A stretch of 11,597 nt of DNA from Chloroflexota bacterium. Lineage in GTDB: Bacteria; Chloroflexota; Dehalococcoidia; SM23-28-2; RBG-16-64-32. Location: assembly GCA_022565075.1 (NCBI GenBank), contig JADFKG010000056.1, positions 1 to 11,597 of the forward strand. The letters run 5' to 3'. Below the pieces are notes generated by a model. The model was not told the DNA's origin and made no database searches. It worked only from the letters and a program-made list of their open reading frames with translations. A program made the translations under genes and the position numbers. Numbering within the stretch: the first letter of the stretch is position 1; each line of letters begins with the position of its first letter. Positions 6,251 through 11,597 of the stretch are shown here, piece after piece.

Positions 6251-8430
6251 GGCAAGCCTCTGTTCGGCCGGCGTTCGTCTGGTAACGCCGCCGCCGGTGG
6301 TGAGGTCTCCTGCGGCGGTTCCGTCGGCACATCTGTCGGTGGTGAGACGGGCGCCTCGGTCGGTGGAGCAGTCGGTGGCGCGGTCGGTTCAGGTTCCGGC
6401 GACGAGGCTGGTTCCTCCGCAGGCGTCGCCGTCGGCTCTGGAGCGTTCGTGGCGGGCGCTTCGTTGGCGCCGGGGGCTGCTGTGGCGTCGAGCACGTCTA
6501 CGGGGCTGGGGTCAGGGACGGGGATAGTGTCGCCGGGGCTGTAGGTGGGGCCGCCGCCGCTGAAGTAGTAGTCGAGGATGCGGGCGGCCGCCGGCGAGGC
6601 GTCGCTGCCACCGCTGCCCCGCTGCAGGAAGACGACCACGGCGATTTCGGGATCCTCCGCGGGTGCGTATCCGACGAACCAGCCGTGGGTCTCGTAAGTG
6701 CCGTCGTCGCGGGCCGCCCCAAACTCAGCCGTGCCGGTTTTCCCCGCAACCGTGACGGCTGACACGCTGGCGTTGCGCGCCACGCCTGACGTCACCGACT
6801 GGCGCATGCCTTGACCCACGATCTGCAGGTTCGCTGCATCGACGGGCACGGTGCTGGTGACGGTTGCGAGCGCTTCGAGCGTGTTGCCCAGGCTGTCCAT
6901 GTACTCAGCGACTACGTGCGGAGTGACGAGAGTCCCGCCGTTCGCTATCGCCGTGATCGCGCGCAGCATCTGTATGGGGGTCGTGGCCAAGTAGCCCTGG
7001 CCGATCCCGAAGTTGTAAGTGTCGCCGATCGTCCAGGTGTCACCGATGGTCTCTTGCTTCCAGTCGGGGTCGGGTACGAGCCCATCGGACTCGCCGGCGA
7101 TGTCGATGCCCGTGACCGAGCCGAGCCCGAACGCCCGGGCGTACTCCGCCACCTTGTCGGCGCCGAGGCCGCGGAAGCCTTCGTCGGCGAAGCCGCCCGC
7201 CAGGTAGTAGAAGTAGACGTTGGACGACATGGCGATGCCGTCGTAGAAGTCGAGGACGCCCAGCGGCGCCCAATCCCTGTAGACGTAGACAACGTTGGGA
7301 TCGAATTCGTTCTCGACGTTGATGTAGCCGCGGCTAACGATCGTCGTGCTTGTCGACGCTATCCCTTCCTGGAGCGCGGCCGAACCGACGATCGTCTTGA
7401 ACGTGCTGCCGGGCGCGTAGCGATCAGAGATGGCGTGGTTGACCAGCGGTTTGCCGGGCGACTCGATCAGCTCAGCAAGCGCGTCCTCAGAGATCGGCCC
7501 GGAAAAGAAGTTGCCGTCGTACGTCGGCAGCGAGACCATCGAGAGAAGCTCGCCCGTCTTGACGTCGATGACGGCGGCGGCCGCATTATCCGAGTCGGTC
7601 GAGTACTCGGCCAGGATCTCCCGCACCGCGGCCTGCAGATCGAGGTCGATCGTCAGCACGAGGTTCGTGCCGTCGATCGGGCGTCGCTCTGAGATTACGC
7701 GCAGTTCACGGCCGGCCGCGTCGACCTCGACGAGCTTCTTGCCGGCTTTACCTCGTAGGACGTCCTCGTACGTCAGCTCGACTCCGCTCTTGCCCAGGAA
7801 GTCCTGATAAAGGTAGCCTTCGTCGGCCAGCCTCTCGTACTCCTCGGCCGAGATCGGCCCGATGTAGCCGAGGATGTGCGAGAGGAGGTCGCCCGTGAGG
7901 TAGTTGCGCGAGGGCTCAACCTGCACGCTCAGGCCTGGCACGTGCGGCTCCAGCTCGATCAGCGTCAGCGCCACCTCGCGGTCCAGGTCGCCCTTGATCA
8001 CGGTCGGGTTGAACTCGCCCTGAATCTCGATTCCCTCGGCGACCCTCGCCTCGATCTCGGAAGCTGGAAGGCCGATTGCGCTAGAGATCATGCGGTATGC
8101 GGTCGCCTCGTCGCCCTCGGGCAGGTCTCCCGGAATGATGGTGGCGGAGAAGCGAGCCGTGTTCTGCACGAGGAGCGTGCCGTTGCGGTCGTAAACGAGG
8201 CCACGGTTGGCTGGAATCGGGATCTCGCGCAAGGCGTTGATTGCGGCCTGCTCCCGATACTGGTCACCCTTGATGACCTGGAGGTTGATCAACTGGATGA
8301 TCAGGATGCCGAACATGAGGATGACAAGGCCACGCATGGCTGCCGCCATCGAGGTGCCGCGTTCCGATGGCGTGCGCTCGTTCTTCGCTTTTCTGCTACG
8401 CCAGCGTCGACGCCCCTCGAAGTAGCTCAT
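6247..8430 (-). CDS. mrdA: PBP2-type class B penicillin-binding protein (elongation transpeptidase) with long Pro-rich tail
   Basis: A DD-transpeptidase that cross-links the glycan made by RodA. It has 727 residues, longer than the roughly 630 of E. coli PBP2 because of a C-terminal extension. The order is: a basic cytoplasmic N-terminus (1-30, many R and K); one membrane segment (about 33-52); the dimerisation/pedestal domain starting at ANRGLVYDRNG (74-84); then the transpeptidase domain with SxxK S342-T-F-K345, SxN S402-S-N404 and KTG 564-566 (AGKTGTAEFG). All catalytic motifs are intact. After about residue 630 comes a roughly 97-residue tail dominated by P, A, T, E and S, which must lie outside the membrane given the single N-terminal anchor. 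The ATG at 8430 begins ten bases after the mreD stop. No strong Shine-Dalgarno is seen, so coupling to mreD is likely. The stop overlaps the rodA start. Confidence 0.95.
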   Translation of the reverse strand: MSYFEGRRRWRSRKAKNERTPSERGTSMAAAMRGLVILMFGILIIQLINLQVIKGDQYREQAAINALREIPIPANRGLVYDRNGTLLVQNTARFSATIIPGDLPEGDEATAYRMISSAIGLPASEIEARVAEGIEIQGEFNPTVIKGDLDREVALTLIELEPHVPGLSVQVEPSRNYLTGDLLSHILGYIGPISAEEYERLADEGYLYQDFLGKSGVELTYEDVLRGKAGKKLVEVDAAGRELRVISERRPIDGTNLVLTIDLDLQAAVREILAEYSTDSDNAAAAVIDVKTGELLSMVSLPTYDGNFFSGPISEDALAELIESPGKPLVNHAISDRYAPGSTFKTIVGSAALQEGIASTSTTIVSRGYINVENEFDPNVVYVYRDWAPLGVLDFYDGIAMSSNVYFYYLAGGFADEGFRGLGADKVAEYARAFGLGSVTGIDIAGESDGLVPDPDWKQETIGDTWTIGDTYNFGIGQGYLATTPIQMLRAITAIANGGTLVTPHVVAEYMDSLGNTLEALATVTSTVPVDAANLQIVGQGMRQSVTSGVARNASVSAVTVAGKTGTAEFGAARDDGTYETHGWFVGYAPAEDPEIAVVVFLQRGSGGSDASPAAARILDYYFSGGGPTYSPGDTIPVPDPSPVDVLDATAAPGANEAPATNAPEPTATPAEEPASSPEPEPTAPPTAPPTEAPVSPPTDVPTEPPQETSPPAAALPDERRPNRGLP
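6250..6540 (-). other. Coding region for the low-complexity Pro/Ala/Thr/Glu tail of PBP2
   Basis: This covers residues 631-727 of the PBP2 protein. It is composed almost wholly of P, A, T, E and S with short motifs such as PTATPAEEP, EPTAPPTAPPTEAP and PTDVPTEPP, ending in the basic segment RRPNRG. The DNA is correspondingly repetitive: on the + strand, variants of GTCGGTGG recur between 6330 and 6390. It has no catalytic motif and is probably disordered. Confidence 0.85.
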
Positions 8431-8440
8431 GCGGTGGCGC

Positions 8441-8962
8441 TCAAGCGGATGACCGCAATCGTGTCGAGCCCCGGAGCCAGGCTGGCGGCGGCGGCGAGAT
8501 CCAGTGCATCGGCAGGAAGATCAGCGGTGTGAACAGCGCGTTGATGACGATCGAAGACAAGACCACCCGGAAGAGCGCATGGGAGACGGCGATTTCCTGC
8601 CCCGTCGCGCCCAGCACCATCATGCTGATCACGCCGTAGCAGAGGCTCGCGCCCATGACTGTCGCGATCGCTGGAAGGAAGTCGGATTCGATCGCTCGCA
8701 AACGCACGGCGACGGCGATTGGGACGATCGGCGCCAGCGCGAGCAGCGATGTGCCGAAGGGGTCGCTCGTCGTCAGGTCCTGCATCACAGCGCATATCGG
8801 AACGACGATCATCGCCTCGTTGTGGCCGCGGACGATCGCCCAACAGGCCGCCAAGATGAGCACGAGATCCGGACTGACGCCAAGCGGGTGCAGGTAAGGC
8901 ATCGCGGAGGCGTCAAGCACGGCGAAAGCCCAGGCGAGGATCGCGGCGACGGCATACTTCAC
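8441..8962 (-). CDS. mreD: MreD, rod-shape-determining membrane protein
   Basis: MreD is an integral membrane scaffold of the elongasome. It has 173 residues with about five or six hydrophobic segments (roughly 3-20, 31-45, 50-60, 70-88, 95-118, 128-152). The family pattern PDLVLILAACWAIVRG (31-46) is followed by QDLTTSDPFGTSLLAL (61-76), comparable to the QDLLSGSPLG-type loop of MreD proteins. Sequence conservation in this family is low, so the position between mreC and PBP2 carries much of the assignment. The start is GTG at 8962-8960, overlapping the mreC TGA as GTGA, which implies translational coupling. The tail is short and Pro-rich. Confidence 0.9.
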   Translation of the reverse strand: MKYAVAAILAWAFAVLDASAMPYLHPLGVSPDLVLILAACWAIVRGHNEAMIVVPICAVMQDLTTSDPFGTSLLALAPIVPIAVAVRLRAIESDFLPAIATVMGASLCYGVISMMVLGATGQEIAVSHALFRVVLSSIVINALFTPLIFLPMHWISPPPPAWLRGSTRLRSSA

Positions 8963-9879
8963 GGCGGCGATAACCTCGCGGGCTCAAAGCTGATGAGTAC
9001 GAGAACTGTATCCAGCCCGCCGAGGCTGGCCGCCGGCTCTACAAACGCCTTCTTGAAGGGTGCCTGCGGTCGCAGCTCGACGGCTGTGACGCTGCCGATG
9101 AGGATGGCCGGCGGATAGTTGCCGCCAAGGCCGGACGTGACGACAAGCGACCCGGTCTCGATTGGCGCTTCCGGTGGCAGTAGCTCAAGGACGAGTTCGT
9201 TGCGCAGATCGCCTTTGGCGATGCCCTGGACCGGAACGGGCGCCGGTGCGCCGGACGGAGTCGGGGTGGCGCTCGGGTTGGGCTCGTCGCCCGGCGCTGG
9301 TGTCTCGGGCGTGAGGACGTTGGTGTTGGCGGACGGCGTCGTGTTCACCTGGGCGTTGACGGCGCTGTCCGGGTCGCTGATGAGGCGGATCCAGGCGAAG
9401 TCCTGGAATGCGTCCGACACGGTGCCGATGAGGCTGCCCTCACGCGAGAGGACGACCATGCCCTCGCGGACGCCGTCGCCCAGACCGCGGTCGATGGCGA
9501 TCGAGCGCTTGAGGCCGGACGGGTCCCGAAAGAAGACGCTGGCGACCAGAAGCTGATCCTCAGGCCGGGTCGACTTGACCTCGAGGGCGTCCTCCAGGGC
9601 GGCGATGCGCAGGAGCACGTCCTGCTGGTCCGCGAGCTGCGCCTGGAGGGCCTCCACTTCCTCGCGCAGCCGTTCGTTCTCGCGGACGAGGTGGCCGCGG
9701 TCTGCGATACCGTCGTAGATGTCGCCCAGCGGACTGGCGGCGTCGCGCGCGGCACTCCCTGCCGGCGCGCTGACGGTGAGCGCTACGTTCTTGAGGGAGT
9801 CGAATGCGTTCTCCTCAGACAGGATGATCGTGGCGACGCTCACCACCGTTAGTGTCGCGAACCACCAGAGTACTCGCAT
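8959..9879 (-). CDS. mreC: MreC, rod-shape-determining protein with Pro/Thr-rich insertion
   Basis: MreC is a bitopic elongasome protein that binds and activates PBP2 outside the membrane. It has 306 residues. A short cytoplasmic N-terminus leads to one membrane segment (about 3-21). A coiled coil follows (about 63-102, ENERLREEVEALQAQLADQ), then the beta-rich MreC domain with RSIAIDRGLGDGVREGMVV (125-143) and TGSLVVTSGLGGNYPPAILIG (242-262, the family's VTSG-GG-P signature). An unusual stretch of about 40 residues (178-218), rich in P, T, A and S, is inserted inside this domain. The ATG at 9879 follows mreB by 48 bases. No strong Shine-Dalgarno is apparent. The stop overlaps the mreD start. 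The C-terminus is short and lacks the Pro-rich tail seen in some MreC proteins. Confidence 0.94.
   Translation of the reverse strand: MRVLWWFATLTVVSVATIILSEENAFDSLKNVALTVSAPAGSAARDAASPLGDIYDGIADRGHLVRENERLREEVEALQAQLADQQDVLLRIAALEDALEVKSTRPEDQLLVASVFFRDPSGLKRSIAIDRGLGDGVREGMVVLSREGSLIGTVSDAFQDFAWIRLISDPDSAVNAQVNTTPSANTNVLTPETPAPGDEPNPSATPTPSGAPAPVPVQGIAKGDLRNELVLELLPPEAPIETGSLVVTSGLGGNYPPAILIGSVTAVELRPQAPFKKAFVEPAASLGGLDTVLVLISFEPARLSPP
9226..9348 (-). other. Coding region for the Pro/Thr-rich insertion within MreC
   Basis: This covers MreC residues 178-218, between SAVNAQVN and GIAKGDLRNELVLEL. The segment contains TPETPAPGDEPNPSATPTPSG and APAPVPV, and reads as a flexible extracytoplasmic linker. 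MreC proteins I know have a short loop here. Confidence 0.8.
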
Positions 9880-9905
9880 TGATATCTGCTATTCGAGGGC
9901 CGGCC

Positions 9906-9937
9906 GCGGCGTTCAGCAGCGCCGCCCCTACCGGGGC
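9906..9937 (-). promoter_or_regulatory. Two overlapping GC hairpins at the mreB stop / mreB-mreC junction
   Basis: In the - strand transcript, GCCCC/GGGGC (9937-9933 with 9928-9924, loop GGTA) includes the first base of the mreB TAG. Directly after it, GCGGCG/CGCCGC (9925-9920 with 9911-9906, 8-base loop) can form. The two stems share bases 9924-9925, so they cannot both form fully. No U-run follows in the - direction. A role as attenuator, processing site or RNA stabiliser is only inference. Confidence 0.35.
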
Positions 9938-10992
9938 ACTTTTCTTGTGTTCAGCCGCGCCTGGAGCTTCTGGAGGACCGCCGCCTCTTCCAGCACCTCC
10001 GCGGCGCCGCGCACGACACACGTGAGCGGCTCCTCAGCGACGTATACGGGGAATCGGGTGTCCTGGGCCAGTCGGCGGTCCAGGCCACGCACAAGCGCAC
10101 CTCCGCCCGCCATAATGATGCCTGTGCTCATGATGTCGGCGACCAGTTCCGGCGGCGTTATCTCGATCGTTTGCCGCACGGCGTCGACGATGGCGTTGAT
10201 CGAGGAGGCCATCGCATCACGAATCTCGACGCTGCTGACCTCGACGGACTTGGGCAGGCCGGTCGCCAGGTCGCGGCCCCTGAGCTCGATGTTCAGTTCC
10301 CGCTCCAGCGGGAAGGCGGAACCGGCTTCCAACTTCACTTCCTCGGACGTTCGCTCGCCGATCAGCATGTTATGCACCTGCCGGGCGTAGGAGACGATGT
10401 CCTGGTCCATTTCGTCGCCGGCCGTGCGGATCGAGGTCGAGACGACGATGCCGCCCATCGAGATGACGGCGACCTCCGTCGTGCCGCCGCCAATGTCGAC
10501 GATCATGCAGCCGCCTGGCTCCATCACGGGCAGGCCGGCGCCGATAGCCGCCGCCATCGGCTCCTCAATCAGAAATGCGCCGCGAGCACCGGCGTTGAGA
10601 GCAGCGTCGTGAACGGCACGCTTCTCGACCTCCGTCACACCGGAGGGGATGCCGATGGCCACGCGCGGTCGCGGCAGGCCGAAGCCGAAATGGTCGTGAA
10701 CGGAGCGGATGAAGTAGTGCAGCATCTTCTCCGTGACGCTGAAGTCGGAGATGACGCCGTCGCGCAGAGGCCGGACGGCGACGATGTCCGCAGGCGTGCG
10801 GCCCACCATGCGCTTGGCCTCCGAGCCGATGGCAAGTATCTTCTTGTTCACGCGGTCAATGGCGACGACGGAGGGCTCGTCGATGACGATCCCTCGTCCC
10901 TTCACCATCACCAGCGTATTTGCGGTCCCGAGGTCGATCGCTACGTCGTGAGAGAACAACCCCAGGAGGGCGTTGATCGGATTTATGGGCAA
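9928..10992 (-). CDS. mreB: MreB, bacterial actin homologue for rod shape
   Basis: MreB is an ATP-dependent cytoskeletal filament that orients lateral wall synthesis. With a TTG start at 10992 it has 354 residues, the normal size. Actin-fold motifs are intact: phosphate-1 DLGTANT (20-26), the IPSGVTEVEKRAV segment (about 115-127), phosphate-2 DIGGGTTE (166-173) and the adenosine motif GIIMAGGGALVRG (291-303). The TTG is chosen because GGGAGG (11003-10998) lies five bases upstream and the protein then begins MPINPINALLGLFSHD, close to the usual family start. The frame stays open to an ATG at 11175, giving 415 residues, but that would run 38 bases into the upstream nuclease gene and past a promoter-like element, and the extra 61 residues look unlike MreB. 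It heads the mreBCD-PBP2-rodA operon. Confidence 0.96.
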   Translation of the reverse strand: MPINPINALLGLFSHDVAIDLGTANTLVMVKGRGIVIDEPSVVAIDRVNKKILAIGSEAKRMVGRTPADIVAVRPLRDGVISDFSVTEKMLHYFIRSVHDHFGFGLPRPRVAIGIPSGVTEVEKRAVHDAALNAGARGAFLIEEPMAAAIGAGLPVMEPGGCMIVDIGGGTTEVAVISMGGIVVSTSIRTAGDEMDQDIVSYARQVHNMLIGERTSEEVKLEAGSAFPLERELNIELRGRDLATGLPKSVEVSSVEIRDAMASSINAIVDAVRQTIEITPPELVADIMSTGIIMAGGGALVRGLDRRLAQDTRFPVYVAEEPLTCVVRGAAEVLEEAAVLQKLQARLNTRKVPR

Positions 10993-10997
10993 CCTGG

Positions 10998-11003
10998 CCT
11001 CCC
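10998..11003 (-). promoter_or_regulatory. Shine-Dalgarno GGGAGG deciding the mreB TTG start
   Basis: On the - strand GGGAGG is followed by five bases (CCAGG) and TTG at 10992-10990. It is the strongest ribosome-binding match in the - strand operon and supports a non-ATG start. Confidence 0.7.
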
Positions 11004-11048
11004 AAGTGCGAACCAGCCGCGGGGCGCGCGGCCACTCGTGCTCGTGCG

Positions 11049-11079
11049 ATTGTACCGAACCAAGCATGCAGGCTGCAAA
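11049..11079 (-). promoter_or_regulatory. Candidate sigma70-type promoter for the mre operon
   Basis: On the - strand, TACAAT (11054-11049) differs from the TATAAT -10 consensus at one base. TTTGCA (11079-11074) is a four-of-six -35 match with a 19-base spacer; shifting by one base gives TTGCAG with 18. Transcription would begin near 11042, leaving a leader of about 50 bases before the mreB TTG. The site lies in the only non-coding gap (10993-11137) upstream of the operon, between it and the nuclease stop. Confidence 0.5.
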
Positions 11080-11137
11080 GAACGGGGCGGGATGGTCATC
11101 AGTAGGTACAACGAGCCGAACAGCCGTCCGGTTCTGG

Positions 11138-11596
11138 TCAGCGCAGCGATATGCGCCAACCGGCGGCGATGGCATCAGATTCAGCGCAGAACCAGCGCTC
11201 GCCGGCGGCTTCGTCGATCACTGTCTGCTCGTAGAAGCCTCCGCCCGGCACGTGATAGATCTTCTCGCCGCTGTTGGTGCTGATGTTGCCTTTGATCACC
11301 GCCTCTGACGTACCGGAGTAGTCGCAGGCGCCTTCCGCGGGGCTGCCCGCCGCTGTCGGCGTCGGCGTCTCCAGGCAGACCGGGCCCCACAGACCGCGCT
11401 CTGCCGAGCGTGCCTCTGCCTCCAGGCCGTCGAGCAGCTCCTGGTAGCGGACGTCCGGCGGGTAGGCGCTGGACTGCGCGTAGCCCTCGCGCACGAGGAT
11501 CGCGTTGACCATCTCCTGGGAGTTGAGCCAGACGTAGCGCAGCAGCCGCCCGAACCTATCCGTATCGGAGACGTCCCTCTCCAGTCCGATGGTGAG
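11138..11596 (-). CDS. Staphylococcal-nuclease-like (thermonuclease) protein with C-terminal module, 5' end outside window
   Basis: This frame is open from the right edge to TGA at 11140-11138 (152 residues visible), so the gene starts beyond the window. The first ~70 residues match the second half of the SNase fold: DTDRFGRLLRYVW, MVNAILVREGYA, a YPPDVRYQELL segment, then EARSAERGLWGP. The Arg of FGR (codon 11548-11546) corresponds to catalytic Arg87 of S. aureus nuclease; the Arg35 and Glu43 equivalents would be off the edge. A Pro/Thr linker (ETPTPTAAGSPAEG) leads to a final module of about 50 residues with IKGN, EKIYHVPGG, FYEQT, GERWFC and AIAAGWR. This recalls the small C-terminal domain that I know as 'sunset' in thermonuclease-family proteins, from memory. 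An ATG at 11512 falls in the middle of the nuclease fold and is not the start. It is probably a separate unit from mreB. Confidence 0.85.
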   Translation of the reverse strand, partial: LTIGLERDVSDTDRFGRLLRYVWLNSQEMVNAILVREGYAQSSAYPPDVRYQELLDGLEAEARSAERGLWGPVCLETPTPTAAGSPAEGACDYSGTSEAVIKGNISTNSGEKIYHVPGGGFYEQTVIDEAAGERWFCAESDAIAAGWRISLR

Positions 11597-11597
11597 C

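Noticed and set aside
6811..7692. Long + strand open frame opposite the PBP2 gene (293 codons)
   Set aside because: The opposite strand encodes catalytically complete PBP2; the + frame is Val/Asp/Arg-rich with no recognisable feature.
9924..9943. GC hairpin followed by ACTTTT on the + strand as an intrinsic terminator
   Set aside because: No + strand gene leads into it; the T-run is simply the mreB Arg-Lys codons read backwards.
10993..11175. 61-residue N-terminal extension of MreB from ATG 11175
   Set aside because: It overlaps the nuclease gene, contains the candidate promoter, resembles no MreB sequence, and a better Shine-Dalgarno/TTG start exists at 10992.
10171..11283. Long + strand open frame opposite mreB (370 codons)
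   Set aside because: It covers mreB, the promoter gap and the nuclease end without regard to their boundaries; typical antisense shadow.

Overview
This window comes from a GC-rich bacterial chromosome with dense, strongly GC-biased coding and several GTG or TTG starts. The gene set is a ClpC-type unfoldase, RadA, and a complete mreB-mreC-mreD-PBP2-rodA elongation cluster. Pro/Thr-rich 'TPTP'-type linkers occur in its extracytoplasmic proteins. This fits a rod-shaped or elongating, peptidoglycan-making member of the Terrabacteria side of the tree. Chloroflexota is my best guess, but it rests on general resemblance and not on any marker gene.

Layout, left half, + strand: the 3' end of an unidentified gene coding for an acidic, Ala/Glu/Pro/Thr-rich tail with a 13-residue repeat (to 293). 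Then come clpC (321-2783), a small membrane-anchored or secreted protein of unknown function (2813-3556) closed by a clear intrinsic terminator (3583-3607), and radA (about 3700-5073). Clustering of clpC and radA is classical, for example in Firmicutes. Here the unknown gene sits between them and no disA follows.

Right half, - strand, read right to left: a truncated staphylococcal-nuclease-like protein with an extra C-terminal module (11596-11138), then the operon mreB (10992), mreC, mreD, mrdA/PBP2 and rodA (ending at 5141). radA and rodA converge. mreB appears to start at TTG behind a strong Shine-Dalgarno, about 50 nt downstream of a plausible promoter. mreC/mreD and PBP2/rodA each share a 4-base GTGA stop/start overlap, which suggests translational coupling.

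Together the - strand genes encode the elongasome. MreB filaments position the inner-membrane scaffold (MreC, MreD), which activates the RodA glycosyltransferase and PBP2 transpeptidase pair for lateral wall synthesis. The + strand genes serve protein quality control (ClpC, presumably with ClpP) and recombination or branch migration (RadA).

Most of the window is conserved housekeeping sequence, and I see no novel defence or mobile system. The points most worth a second look are matching Pro/Thr-rich extracytoplasmic insertions in MreC and PBP2, the unknown four-cysteine protein, the 39-bp coding repeat at the left edge, and the nuclease's C-terminal module. No stretch over 300 bases lacks a gene. 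No tRNA, rRNA, CRISPR array or insertion sequence was seen.
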